From the NCBI GenBank assembly GCA_021204405.1, contig JAJPZJ010000105.1:1-38076 (forward strand): DNA of 38,076 bases, written 5' to 3'. Below the pieces are notes generated by a model that was not told the DNA's origin, searched no databases, and saw only the letters and a list, made by a program, of their open reading frames with translations. Position numbers and translations under genes: made by a program. The DNA comes from Tannerellaceae bacterium (GTDB lineage: Bacteria; Bacteroidota; Bacteroidia; Bacteroidales; Tannerellaceae). Positions 6,916 to 16,030 of the stretch are shown here, piece by piece; the stretch's first letter is position 1; each line of letters starts with the position of its first letter.

Positions 6916-8043
6916 TTATAATACTCCTTTTGTACTTAGTAATTCAAATCTATATATATCACGCCGGATAGCCATTTTTATTGCCCTGGCCAACGCTTTA
7001 AAAATACCTTCAATTTTATGGTGTTCGTTTGCACCTTCCGCTTTTATATTCAGATTCATGCGGGCGGCATCGCTCAGGCTCTTAAAAAAGTGAAGGAACA
7101 TTTCCGTGGGCATATCCCCTACTTTCTCCCGGTTGAATTCAGCGTCCCATACCAGCCAGGGGCGGCCTCCGAAGTCGAGTGCCACACTACACAAACAATC
7201 ATCCATTGGCAGGCAATATCCATATCGTTCTATTCCACGCTTATCGCCTAATGATTTCAGCAGTGCTTCACCCAACGCGATAGCAGTATCTTCAATGGTA
7301 TGGTGTTCGTCTACTTCCAGGTCGCCTTTTACTTTTATCGTCAGGTCGATCCCTGCATGTTTACCGATCTGGTCGAGCATATGGTCGAAAAAGCCCAGTC
7401 CGGTAGCAATATCCGTTTTACCGGTTCCGTCGAGGTTTACCGCTACATAGATATCGGTTTCGCGGGTAGTACGTTGTATAACGGCCGTACGTTCGCCGGC
7501 AAAAAGATATTCGGTTGCCTGGTCCCAGTTATCTGTAATAAGAACAGGTTTTATGGCGGAATGTTCAGCTAAGATAGTCGCCGCCGCCTCATCGTTCTTA
7601 CGTAACCAGATACCTTTAGCTCCCAGGTTACAGGCAAGTTCCATATCTGTAAAACGGTCGCCGATTACGTAGCTGTTAGCCAGGTCATATTCACCCGACA
7701 TATATTTGCTTAGCATACCGGTTCGTGGTTTGCGGTTGGGAGAGTTTTCTTCCGGGAAGGAACGGTCTATCAATACATCGTCAAACTCAATCCCCTCGCC
7801 TGCCAATGCCTGCAACATTTTATTGTGTGCCGGCCAGAAGGTGTCTTCCGGAAAGGCGTCTGTGCCTAGTCCGTCCTGGTTGGTAACCATCACAAATTCA
7901 AAATCAAGATGGGTACGGATAAAATGGAGGTTGCGGAAAACTTTCGGATAAAACTCCAGTTTTTCCAGGCTATCGAGCTGGTAATCTACCGGGGGTTCTA
8001 TAACCAATGTACCGTCGCGGTCGATAAATAATGCTCTTTTCAT
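6916..8043 (-). CDS. hisB: Bifunctional histidinol-phosphatase / imidazoleglycerol-phosphate dehydratase
   Basis: A 375-residue fusion enzyme for two steps of histidine synthesis in the cytoplasm: dehydration of imidazoleglycerol phosphate and dephosphorylation of histidinol phosphate. Residues 1-165 are a HAD phosphatase with the nucleophile motif FIDRDGTLV at residues 6-14. Residues about 185-375 are the dehydratase, with the metal-binding motifs DEHHTIED and NEHHKIEG and FFDHML between. Length and layout match the enteric and Bacteroidetes fused HisB. The start overlaps the hisC stop (ATGA), indicating coupling. The gene is intact, unlike hisG, hisD and hisC. Confidence 0.96.
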   Translation of the reverse strand: MKRALFIDRDGTLVIEPPVDYQLDSLEKLEFYPKVFRNLHFIRTHLDFEFVMVTNQDGLGTDAFPEDTFWPAHNKMLQALAGEGIEFDDVLIDRSFPEENSPNRKPRTGMLSKYMSGEYDLANSYVIGDRFTDMELACNLGAKGIWLRKNDEAAATILAEHSAIKPVLITDNWDQATEYLFAGERTAVIQRTTRETDIYVAVNLDGTGKTDIATGLGFFDHMLDQIGKHAGIDLTIKVKGDLEVDEHHTIEDTAIALGEALLKSLGDKRGIERYGYCLPMDDCLCSVALDFGGRPWLVWDAEFNREKVGDMPTEMFLHFFKSLSDAARMNLNIKAEGANEHHKIEGIFKALARAIKMAIRRDIYRFELLSTKGVL

Positions 8044-9076
8044 GCAGTATAAGTTTTTAATGCATCCATTAACACTTTATTTTCCTCCGGAGTACCTACC
8101 GTAATGCGCAAACAACCTTCACATAAGGTAACACTGTTACGGTTGCGGACAATCACGCCTTTCGATACCAGGTAATCGTAGATCGCATTCGCATTTCCCA
8201 CATCTACCAGAATAAAGTTGGCATCGGTCGGATACAGTTTCCTTACATACGCTAACTGTCGGAGGCCTTGCTGAGGACAGTACGTTCACTGAGTATAATT
8301 TGCAGTTGTTGTTGCATTTCCTCCTGGTTATTCAATATCTCCAATGCCTTTTCCTGTGTGAGCAGGTTTACATTATAAGGATATTTTATTTTGTTGAACA
8401 GGGCAATTATTTCCGGTGAAGCAAATGCCATTCCCAACCGGATACCTGCTGCTCCCCAGGCTTTTGAAAGGGTTTGCAATATAACGAGGTTGGGGTATTG
8501 TTCGAGTTCGGTAAGGAAAGAGGGAGCATCGGAAAAGTCGATATAGGCTTCGTCGACCACCACGATTCCATCAAATCCTTTCAATATTTTATACACTTCT
8601 TCACGGTCGAGTGTATTACCGGTTGGATTGTTCGGCGAGCAAAGGAAAATCACCTTTACCTGTTCGTCTACTGTTGCCAGTAGCTTTCCGGCATCCATCC
8701 CGAAAGCGGCATCCAGCTGCACTTTCCGGCAGGTTACATGATTAATATCTGCTGCAACCTGGTACATTCCGTAGGTGGGGTCTATCTCTACAATCGAATC
8801 CATACCGGGTTCGCAAAAAGCACGGAGTACGATATCAATTGCTTCATCACTTCCGTTGCCTATAAATATACATTCGGGGTTTACCTTTTTCAGTGTGGCC
8901 AGTTTCTTCTTCAACGCCCATTGTTGCGGATCAGGATACCGGTTATAGGGTGCATTGTACGGATTCTCGTTAGCATCCAAAAACACCGAAGCTGTTCCGT
9001 GAAATTCATCTCTGGCCGATGAATAGGGCTTCAGGTTCCAGATATTAGGACGTACTAATTCTTTTAAACTTTTCAT
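8040..9076 (-). CDS. hisC: Histidinol-phosphate aminotransferase, one frameshift
   Basis: PLP-dependent fold-type I aminotransferase converting imidazole-acetol phosphate to histidinol phosphate. The substrate-binding N-terminal segment, the conserved SPNNPTG (147-153), the Asp of DEAYIDF and the PLP lysine in [10 protein letters not shown] (Lys205) are present. The frame breaks near residue 270. Restoring one base around 8262-8266 gives [20 protein letters not shown] and then [19 protein letters not shown], the normal C-terminal domain, ending at 8040 and overlapping hisB. The repaired length is 345 residues, as expected. The break is not in a long homopolymer, unlike most others in this window. 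Confidence 0.92.
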
Positions 9077-9138
9077 CTGTTTTCTCCGTTTGATAAATTG
9101 TTTAACCTTACGGTTACGGCATTCTGATGTGCATCCAA

Positions 9139-10370
9139 TTATTCATTGGCTGCCATTATCTGGATAGCAGGCCCCAGTTTGCGTAATCCGTCGGCCGTTA
9201 TTTCCTGGAAAGTAATTTTTTTAATAAAGCTATCCAGGTTGACGCCGCTATAGGCTTTGGCATAGCCGTTGGTGGGCAGGGTATGGTTGGTTCCGGAAGC
9301 ATAATCGCCGGCACTTTCGGGAGTATAAGGCCCCATAAATACGCTACCGGCATTTTCGATTTTTTCTGCTATTTCTATATAATCAGCAGTCTGGATAATC
9401 AGGTGTTCCGGAGCATACAGGTTGGTAAATTCAACCATTTCTGCTATATCTTTCATCAGGATGATACGGCAATTAGCTAATGCTTTGGCTGTTATTTCTT
9501 TTCGTGACAGCGCATTTAATTGCTCAGTAACAGCCAGCATTACTTTGTCTGCCAACTCTTCGGAAGTGGTAACCAGGATCGACTGGCTGTCGCCGCCATG
9601 TTCAGCCTGCGACAGGAAATCGGCTGCAATAAATTGCGGATTAGCTGTTTCATCGGCAATGATCTCTACTTCCGAAGGGCCGGCGGGCATATCAATCGCT
9701 ACATCTTTCAGGCTTACCAGCTGTTTGGCGGCTGTTACATATTGATTACCCGGCCCAATATTTTATATACTTTAGGAACACTTTGTGTTCCATATGCCAT
9801 AGCACCAACAGCTTGTATCCCTCCTATTTTATAAATACGGCTTACGCCTGCTACCTGTGCTGCATACAGGATAGCCGGATGAATAGTGCCATCACGTCCC
9901 GGAGGGGCACATAATATAATCTCTTTACAACCTGCTATCAATGCAGGAACAGCCAGCATTAACACAGTAGAGAACAGGGGTGCGGAACCACCGGGAATAT
10001 AAAGGCCTACTTTTTCAATAGCTACGGCTTTCTGCCAGCACACTACTCCCGGAGTAGTTTCTATCCGTTCGCCCCGGAATTGCTGGGAGGCGTGAAATTT
10101 GGCAATATTGTCACGGGCAATATTGATTGCCTGCTTTAGCTCGTCCGGAATAAATGTTTCAGCCTGGCTGATCTCTTCTTCGGTAACCAGTAATTCAGTA
10201 AGTTTTACTTTATCGAATTTCTCTCCATAACGTTTGACGGCTTCGTCGCCTTCCTGCCGGACCTCGTCCAATATGGCCTGTACAATACCAAACAGGCTCG
10301 AGACATCCAGGTTAGGCCTTTGGATGAGAGTTTCCCAGCCGGAACGTTGCGGATATTTTATTATTTCCAT
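9139..10370 (-). CDS. hisD: Histidinol dehydrogenase, one frameshift
   Basis: Zinc-dependent enzyme that oxidises histidinol to histidine in two NAD-dependent steps. The first 200 residues are intact ([21 protein letters not shown] and [14 protein letters not shown]). The frame is then lost at 9756-9758; adding one T there gives [18 protein letters not shown] and leads into [14 protein letters not shown]. The downstream half carries the zinc and catalytic motifs [19 protein letters not shown] and TNHTLPT. Repaired length is 410 residues, slightly short but normal for the phylum. It lies between hisG and hisC in the usual Bacteroidetes order. Confidence 0.93.
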
Positions 10371-10395
10371 CTTTATAAACTCTTTATTGAATTTA

Positions 10396-11246
10396 TCAAA
10401 GGATCATTTTCTCAATAGGTATAATCAGGATACCCTCAGCTCTTAATGATTTTAATCTCCCAATGATTTCCCAGAAATGTTTTTCACTGATTACCGACTG
10501 GATAGATACCCAATCGCCCTGTGCCAGCGGAGTAACCGTTGGGCTTTTCATCCCCGGTAATATTTCAATGATCTGATCCACATTTTCTTTAGGGGCATTC
10601 AGCAGTACATATTTCTTACCTTCAGCAGCCTGGATCGCTCCGAAGCGGAACAATAATTCATCCAGTATAGCCAGTTTTTCTTCTGATAAAGAATTGTTAG
10701 CAATCAGCAACGCCTCGCTTTGCATAACTACTTCCACCTCTTTTAACTGGTTACTTACCAGTGTACTTCCTGAGCTTACAATATCGAAAATAGCATCAGC
10801 CAATCCAATACCCGGAGCAATCTCTACAGAGCCGCTAATGACATGTAATTCTGCTTTTATGCCATGCTCAGCCAGGTATTTCTTCAGGATTTCCGGATAA
10901 GAAGTAGCAATCATCTTGCCTTCGAACCATTGTACACCCTGATAATCCTCATCTTTAGGGATGGCTAATGAAATACGGCATTTACTGAATCCCAACCGTT
11001 TTACCAGCCGTGCTTCTCCCCCTTTTTCAACATACTCATTTTCTCCGACAATACCTACATCGGCCACACCATTGGCTACAGATTGGGGGATATCATCATC
11101 TCTTAAAATAATACTTCCACCGGGAAACCTTTGGCAGAAAGGAGCAGGATTCGTTTACCACGGTTTAGTTTAATACCCGCTTCTTCAAGCAGTAACATAG
11201 TCTCGTCGTATAAACGACCTTTTGATTGTACAGCAATACGTAACAT
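10396..11246 (-). CDS. hisG: ATP phosphoribosyltransferase (long form), one frameshift
   Basis: First enzyme of histidine synthesis, joining ATP and PRPP. The ATG at 11246 begins MLRIAVQSKGRLYDETMLLL. The frame ends early at the A4 run 11105-11108 (plus strand); one more base there restores FLRDDDIPQSVANGVADVGI and the rest of the protein. The phosphoribosyl-binding stretch is DIVSSGSTL. The C-terminal 75 residues (from about KKYVLLNAPKENVDQIIEI) form the ACT-like regulatory domain of the long HisG form, which mediates histidine feedback inhibition. Repaired length is 283 residues. It is preceded by a leader peptide and attenuator. Confidence 0.93.
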
Positions 11247-11288
11247 ATCTTTATATTTTAATTATTATTGTATTTGGTTTAAAACAAA

Positions 11289-11319
11289 ATAAGGCCTACC
11301 GATACACGATAAGCCTTAT
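11289..11319 (-). terminator. Attenuator terminator of the his operon
   Basis: Arms 11289-11301 and 11307-11319 pair at 11 of 13 positions around a 5-base loop. On the minus strand the stem is followed by ATTTTGTTTT. It lies between the His leader peptide and hisG, and the 5' part of its stem can instead pair with ATAAG just upstream, giving a plausible antiterminator. Confidence 0.8.
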
Positions 11320-11361
11320 CCATATCTTATGCGTTACAACACATCTTCACAGCCCACCGAA

Positions 11362-11409
11362 CTACTGTCCGTTGCAATGATGATGGCGATGTAAAGCTAC
11401 ATTATTCAT
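11362..11409 (-). CDS. hisL: Histidine operon leader peptide
   Basis: A 15-codon ORF, MNNVALHRHHHCNGQ, with four His in five consecutive codons. It begins about 17 bases after the predicted transcription start and precedes an intrinsic terminator and hisG. This is the classical arrangement in which ribosome stalling at His codons under low charged tRNA-His favours an antiterminator. The functional role follows from the known enteric his attenuator; the peptide sequence here is quite different from the enteric one, so this is recognised by logic rather than homology. Confidence 0.85.
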   Translation of the reverse strand: MNNVALHRHHHCNGQ

Positions 11410-11431
11410 ATTGTAATTAAAATTTACGTTG

Positions 11432-11461
11432 CAAAGTTATAATAATTATTTAAACTATCAA
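11432..11461 (-). promoter_or_regulatory. Promoter of the histidine operon
   Basis: On the minus strand, TTG (11459-11461), a 19-base spacer, and TAACTTTG (11432-11439), an exact match to the Bacteroidetes -7 box TAnnTTTG. Transcription should start near 11426, just ahead of the leader peptide. Confidence 0.7.
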
Positions 11462-11528
11462 GAACGGATATTAAAAAGTTTGTGCTTATCCCGCTTCTGC
11501 TTACTATTTGCATTAACTGCCTTTTTAT

Positions 11529-11675
11529 TTCCCGTACGGATTGTTATACCAGTTAACACAGAACTTCGAAATGTTCCGTACAAAACGTTGTAATTTTTCG
11601 TGTAGAAATGAATTATATTCCGTACAGGAATAAATAGCTTTTCCTACGGAATCAAAAAGTTTTCAGTCCGGAGGT
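11529..11675. promoter_or_regulatory. Array of TTCC/GGAA palindromes upstream of the his promoter
   Basis: Four related palindromic sites occur within about 125 bases: TTCCCGTACGGA (11529-11540), TTCCGTAC (11574-11581), TTCCGTACAGGAA (11618-11630) and TTCCTACGGAA (11641-11651). They lie 70-190 bases upstream of the his promoter. The rest of 11462-11796 holds no gene. Operator function is an inference. Confidence 0.4.
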
Positions 11676-11796
11676 TACCCAATTAACCATATTCCTTGAT
11701 TCGGGATAAATCAAGAAACATCATTAAAAGTTGCGAAACTGCATATGATTACATGTGATATTTAACCTCCTTGCCAAAGATAGAATTACCCCGAAG

Positions 11797-12073
11797 GTTC
11801 CCTGAAAGGATATAAAGCAATCGAAGATCGGCCTTAGTCAATAGCTCAAGGTAGAGAGAGCCATAGCGAACGGCCACCCTGGGTTCAAACGAACACCAAA
11901 CGTGCATGCTGTAAGTATGCTACAAAAAAAGAAGAGGTTCATTAATTAGTGGAATACTTACAGCATTCTCAAATATATAATTGTAGCCCAGGGTGGCCGT
12001 TCGCTCCGCTCACTCTACCCTGGGCTATTGGCTAAGGCCGATCTACGATTGCTTTCATCCCTTACAGGGATTA
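11797..12073. repeat. Large imperfect palindrome (about 275 bases), family copy B
   Basis: The left half (from TTCCCTGAAAGGATATAAAG) is repeated inverted in the right half (ending in the inverse of ATCCCTGTAAGGGATGAAAG). Paired modules include AGATCGGCCTTAG, AGCGAACGGCCACCCTGGG and ATGCTGTAAGTAT. The centre is AT-rich. No gene is seen. Confidence 0.75.
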
Positions 12074-12087
12074 AGAGAGCAGTTACT

Positions 12088-12160
12088 AATAAGATATTAT
12101 TATTAGGATCTCACTAGTATGATATTACTATTATGATGTTACTCTTAAGATGTTAAGTAG
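12088..12160. repeat. Degenerate short tandem repeat
   Basis: Roughly 15-18-base units built on GATATTACTATTAT or GATGTTACTCTTAA recur four to five times. There is no coding potential. A comparable degenerate array occurs at 32488. Confidence 0.5.
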
Positions 12161-12277
12161 AATGAAACCTTTTCCTTTTCAAACTCACTAAATTTTATGT
12201 TAAAAACAATTCCACAACTTTCCGGGATGATCCCAACGATCTTCCATCTTTCTTGTTCTTATTAACTGGGTAAAATA

Positions 12278-12312
12278 AAGAAGCTACTACTTATAATAAG
12301 TAGTAGCTTCTT
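12278..12312 (-). terminator. Hairpin/terminator at the end of the Bacteroidales-1-like RNA
   Basis: Perfect 16-base arms (12278-12293 and 12297-12312) with a 3-base loop; on the minus strand followed by TTATTTT. It lies directly after the noncoding RNA. Confidence 0.7.
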
Positions 12313-12555
12313 ATATAAAAAGAAAGCCGCACCGTAGATATGAACAAACTCCGTATGACAGGATTTGAGTGCTTTGATACCTTTGTAATCCGCCGTGCGA
12401 AGCATACCCCGAAGGGTGCGGCCCGCCATTGGTACCAAGAGCTATGTCTCGGAATTAAAAAAACTGATGAGTTTCCCAATCGAACAAGTGCGGCTAACTC
12501 ATCTCTTTCTTCTATTACAAATGTATGCAATAGCCCTGATATATGCAAATAATAA
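12312..12555 (-). ncRNA. Bacteroidales-1-like noncoding RNA downstream of rplT
   Basis: About 240 bases with strong internal pairing: GATGAGTT with AACTCATC enclosing a loop, GCCGCACC pairing with GGTGCGGC near the 3' end, and several smaller GC-rich stems. It starts after the rplT terminator and ends in a U-rich tract plus hairpin, so it is a separate transcript. Established knowledge: the Bacteroidales-1 RNA motif is found in this order, commonly downstream of the L20 gene, bounded by its own promoter and terminator. Both strands read open for 70-85 codons here, but neither ORF looks like a protein. A 6S-RNA-like role is possible; that is not shown by the sequence. Confidence 0.65.
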
Positions 12556-12593
12556 GTCCTGAAAAATACAGATTTTTTATATGTGTTCTAATA

Positions 12594-12626
12594 AAAAAGG
12601 AGCCTCCCTAACAGGAAACTCCTCAT
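12594..12626 (-). terminator. Terminator of the thrS-infC-rpmI-rplT transcript
   Basis: AGGAG/CTCCT arms (12598-12602 and 12619-12623) with an inner TCC/GGA extension; on the minus strand followed by TTTTTTATT. It separates rplT from the downstream RNA. Confidence 0.65.
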
Positions 12627-12647
12627 TCTTTTATCTTTAGCAAAAAC

Positions 12648-12992
12648 TCACTTTACTTTCGCTACAATCGCTTTGAAAGCTTCTGGATGGTTTACAGCCA
12701 GGTCGGCCAACACTTTACGGTTGATCTCGATACCGTTTGCATGTAAAGCTCCCATCAGGCGAGAGTATGACATGCCTTCCAGGCGTGCAGCAGCGTTGAT
12801 ACGCTGAATCCACAAAGCACGGAAGTTACGTTTTTTGTTACGACGGTCGCGGAATGCATAGGTCAAACCTTTTTCCCATGTATTTTTTGCAACTGTCCAC
12901 ACGTTTTTACGTGCACCATAGTAACCTTTGGTAAGTTTTAAAATACGTTTTCTTTTTGCTCTTGAAGCAACGTGATTCACTGATCTTGGCAT
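12648..12992 (-). CDS. rplT: 50S ribosomal protein L20
   Basis: A 114-residue basic rRNA-binding protein needed for early assembly of the large subunit. The typical L20 pattern is present: [50 protein letters not shown] and [22 protein letters not shown]. Length is as expected. It is last in the conserved infC-rpmI-rplT cluster and followed by a terminator. In other bacteria L20 represses its own operon; no matching leader structure was identified here. Confidence 0.98.
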   Translation of the reverse strand: MPRSVNHVASRAKRKRILKLTKGYYGARKNVWTVAKNTWEKGLTYAFRDRRNKKRNFRALWIQRINAAARLEGMSYSRLMGALHANGIEINRKVLADLAVNHPEAFKAIVAKVK

Positions 12993-13104
12993 AATTCTAA
13001 TCTGTTTTTGAATGTTAGCGTTATCCTGCTGAAGGGATAATCTTTTTTGCTAATGCATTCGGTTAAAAAAAATCGTTTTTGAACTCGCTTTTAAAGTAAG
13101 AGGA

Positions 13105-13302
13105 TTACTTCATGCAAAGCATTTGCTTTACACTATTCACGTCAACACTGACAACCAGTCCTGTGTGAGTAAGATTTCTCTTTTGCTTTTTAGTCTTTTT
13201 AGTCAGAATGTGACTTTTAAAAGCGTGTTTTCTCTTGATTTTACCTGATCCGGTAAGGGCGAACCTCTTTTTGGCACCGGAATTAGTCTTCATCTTAGGC
13301 AT
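13105..13302 (-). CDS. rpmI: 50S ribosomal protein L35
   Basis: A 65-residue, very basic large-subunit protein, with the family pattern [39 protein letters not shown]. It lies between infC and rplT as in nearly all bacteria. Its C-terminus ([12 protein letters not shown]) is the usual Bacteroidetes ending. Confidence 0.97.
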   Translation of the reverse strand: MPKMKTNSGAKKRFALTGSGKIKRKHAFKSHILTKKTKKQKRNLTHTGLVVSVDVNSVKQMLCMK

Positions 13303-13368
13303 TTTGCAATTTTGTTTTAATTATTAAACTTTATCCCTGACTTGATGTGCAGAGATTTATATTGTTCG

Positions 13369-13959
13369 TTATTCTTCGGTTTGTTTCGGTTTTTCAGACG
13401 TTGAAGCCTTCTTAACCGGTTTAGCCGCCGGAACCGCAACTTTTTTAGGTGATAACATAATAATCATCCGTTTACCTTCCAGTACCGGCAATTGTTCTAC
13501 TTTACCATAATCTTCCAGATCGTTGGCAAAACGAAGTAATAAGACCTCACCCTGCTCCTTGAATAAAATAGAACGTCCTTTAAAGAATACATAAGCTTTC
13601 ACTTTTGATCCTTCTTCCAGAAAGCCTTTTGCATGTTTTAATTTAAATTTATAATCGTGGTCATCTGTCTGAGGTCCGAAACGAATCTCCTTTACTACCA
13701 CTTTAACAGACTTGGCTTTCTGCTCTTTTTGTCTCTTTTTTTGCTGATAGAGGAATTTCTGATAATCGGTTACTCTACAAACGGGGGGCGCAGCATTTGG
13801 TGAGATCTCAACCAGATCCAGATCCTGGCTCTGAGCAATTTGTAATGCCTGGGCAATAGGATAAACACCAGGTTCTACATTTTCACCGACTAATCGAACC
13901 TCACGAACGCGAATACGTTCATTGATCCGGTACTGTTCTTTTAATTTATCATTCTTCAT
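13369..13959 (-). CDS. infC: Translation initiation factor IF-3
   Basis: A 196-residue factor that binds the 30S subunit, blocks premature 50S joining and checks start-codon pairing. The N-terminal domain begins [20 protein letters not shown], the linker is lysine-rich, and the C-terminal domain contains [19 protein letters not shown] and [21 protein letters not shown] Bacteroidetes-type tail rich in Ala, Lys and Pro follows. The assigned start is an ordinary ATG rather than the unusual start codon used for infC in some bacteria. Confidence 0.97.
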   Translation of the reverse strand: MKNDKLKEQYRINERIRVREVRLVGENVEPGVYPIAQALQIAQSQDLDLVEISPNAAPPVCRVTDYQKFLYQQKKRQKEQKAKSVKVVVKEIRFGPQTDDHDYKFKLKHAKGFLEEGSKVKAYVFFKGRSILFKEQGEVLLLRFANDLEDYGKVEQLPVLEGKRMIIMLSPKKVAVPAAKPVKKASTSEKPKQTEE

Positions 13960-13991
13960 TAAAATGATTTATTCTCCTCGTTATTAGTTAT

Positions 13992-15947
13992 TTAATTTTT
14001 GCTATTTTGCCAACGATTCATCATTTCCTCTACTTCGTCGTTTAAAAGCGCTGCAAAGGTAGTAATTTTCATCGAACCTTTATCACCTTCTCCCTGTTTT
14101 CTCACAGAAACTTCATTATTTTCTGCCTCTTTCTCGCCTACAATCAGCATATAAGGGATACGTTTTAATTCATTATCGCGTATTTTACGGCCGATCTTTT
14201 CATTCCGGTCGTCTACTAATACACGGATATCCTGTTCTTCCAGTTGTCTTGCGATCTCCCAGGCATATTCATTATACTTTTCACTGATAGGCATAATTGC
14301 CACCTGGTCGGGTGTAAGCCATAACGGGAATTTACCTCCGGTATGTTCGATCAACACGGCTACAAAGCGTTCCATTGAACCGAATGGCGCACGATGGATC
14401 ATAACCGGACGATGCTTTTTGTTATCTTCGCCTGTATATTCCAGTTCAAAACGTTCCGGCAGATTATAGTCTACCTGGATAGTTCCTAACTGCCAGCGAC
14501 GACCTAATGCATCTTTGACCATAAAGTCGAGTTTCGGGCCATAAAACGCAGCTTCCCCTAATTCGATACGGGCTTTTAGCCCTTTTTCCTGGCAAGCTTC
14601 CACAATGGCACTTTCGGCTTTTTCCCAGTTCTCGTCAGAACCAATGTATTTTTCTTTATTATTCGGATCACGTAAGGAAATCTGAGCTTCAAAATTCTCG
14701 AAATCCAACGCTTTAAAAATAATAAAGATAATATCCATTACTTTCAGGAATTCATCTTTCAACTGATCCGGACGGCAGAACAGGTGAGCATCATCCTGGG
14801 TAAATCCACGTACTCTGGTTAAACCATGCAATTCGCCACTTTGTTCATACCGGTATACAGTTCCAAATTCGGCAAAGCGGATCGGGAGGTCTTTATACGA
14901 ACGGGGAACTGTTTTAAAGATCTCACAATGGTGAGGGCAGTTCATTGGTTTAAGCAAAAACTCTTCTCCTTCCTGCGGCGTATGGATGGGCTGGAACGAA
15001 TCTTTTCCATATTTTGCATAGTGGCCGGAAGTAACATATAGCTGTTTGGCACCGATATGCGGAGTAATGACCTGCTGGTAACCATATTTCTTCTGGATTC
15101 TTTTCAGAAAGTCTTCCAGCTTCAAACGCAACTGGGTTCCACGTGGCAACCATAAAGGTAAACCGGCTCCTACATTCTGCGAGAATGTAAATAGCTCCAG
15201 TTCTTTACCAATCTTACGGTGGTCGCGTTTTTTAGCCTCTTCCAACATCGCCAGGTATTCATCCAGCATCTTCTTTTTAGGGAAAGTTATACCATACAGG
15301 CGAACAAGCTGTTTGCGTTTTTCGTCGCCACGCCAGTAAGCTCCGGCAACACTTAGTATTTTAATTGCTTTCAGATACGACGTATTGGGTAAGTGTGGTC
15401 CGCGGCACAGGTCGGTAAACGTGCCTTGTGTATAGGTGGTTATTGTTCCATCTTCCAGTTCACTGATCAGTTCGGTTTTATAAACTTCGTCTTTATCACC
15501 GAACATTTTTAATGCATCAGCCTTACTGATCTCCTGCCGGCAAATTTCTTCTTTGCGGGCTGCCAGTTCCTGCATCTTTGCTTCAATTCTCGGGAAGTCG
15601 CTTTCTTTGATAGGCGTATCACCCGGATCAACATCGTAATAGAATCCGTTTTCAATAGCCGGACCTATCCCGAATTTAATGCCGGGATACAATTCCTGCA
15701 GAGCTTCAGCCATCAGGTGGGCACTGGAGTGCCAGAAAGCATATTTACCTTCTTCATCCTCCCATTTAAATAGTTTAATAGCTGCATCCTCTTCTATCGG
15801 ACGTCCCAGGTCCCAGATCTCATCGTTCACGCTGGCCACCAATACGTCCTGTGCCAGACGAGGACTGATGCTGGTCACAATCTGAAGCGGAGTAGTTCCT
15901 TTTTCAAATTCTTTTACGGAGTTATCCGGAAATGTAATCTTTATCAT
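13992..15947 (-). CDS. thrS: Threonyl-tRNA synthetase
   Basis: A 651-residue class II synthetase that charges tRNA-Thr. Domains in order: TGS (1-60), the editing domain with [11 protein letters not shown] near residue 73, the catalytic core with the zinc Cys in [10 protein letters not shown], motif 2 around [20 protein letters not shown], and motif 3 in [11 protein letters not shown], then the anticodon-binding domain ([20 protein letters not shown]). Length is normal and the frame is intact. A promoter-like -7 box precedes it, so it probably heads the transcript with infC, rpmI and rplT. No T-box leader is visible. Confidence 0.98.
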   Translation of the reverse strand: MIKITFPDNSVKEFEKGTTPLQIVTSISPRLAQDVLVASVNDEIWDLGRPIEEDAAIKLFKWEDEEGKYAFWHSSAHLMAEALQELYPGIKFGIGPAIENGFYYDVDPGDTPIKESDFPRIEAKMQELAARKEEICRQEISKADALKMFGDKDEVYKTELISELEDGTITTYTQGTFTDLCRGPHLPNTSYLKAIKILSVAGAYWRGDEKRKQLVRLYGITFPKKKMLDEYLAMLEEAKKRDHRKIGKELELFTFSQNVGAGLPLWLPRGTQLRLKLEDFLKRIQKKYGYQQVITPHIGAKQLYVTSGHYAKYGKDSFQPIHTPQEGEEFLLKPMNCPHHCEIFKTVPRSYKDLPIRFAEFGTVYRYEQSGELHGLTRVRGFTQDDAHLFCRPDQLKDEFLKVMDIIFIIFKALDFENFEAQISLRDPNNKEKYIGSDENWEKAESAIVEACQEKGLKARIELGEAAFYGPKLDFMVKDALGRRWQLGTIQVDYNLPERFELEYTGEDNKKHRPVMIHRAPFGSMERFVAVLIEHTGGKFPLWLTPDQVAIMPISEKYNEYAWEIARQLEEQDIRVLVDDRNEKIGRKIRDNELKRIPYMLIVGEKEAENNEVSVRKQGEGDKGSMKITTFAALLNDEVEEMMNRWQNSKN

Positions 15948-15982
15948 ATACTGTTTTAAGTGTTATTCTTTTTATAAACCTG

Positions 15983-15990
15983 CAAATTTA
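15983..15990 (-). promoter_or_regulatory. Putative -7 box of the thrS transcript
   Basis: TAAATTTG on the minus strand, an exact TAnnTTTG match, 36 bases upstream of the thrS ATG. No good -33 TTG was found at the expected spacing. Confidence 0.4.
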
Positions 15991-16030
15991 TTATTTTTTT
16001 CATAATTGCAGGGGTTCTCTTATAAAATCT

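Noticed and set aside
8040..11246. The his operon as a true pseudogene cluster
   Set aside because: hisB, the leader peptide and attenuator are intact, and hisG, hisD and hisC are each one base from normal, most in A/T runs; error is simpler.
12340..12552. Plus-strand ORF of 70 residues and minus-strand ORF of 85 residues downstream of rplT
   Set aside because: Both frames are open because the DNA is structured RNA; neither has protein-like composition, and the position and pairing fit a noncoding RNA.
15948..16030. T-box or other riboswitch ahead of thrS
   Set aside because: The leader is under 40 bases from the -7 box, too short, and lacks T-box motifs.
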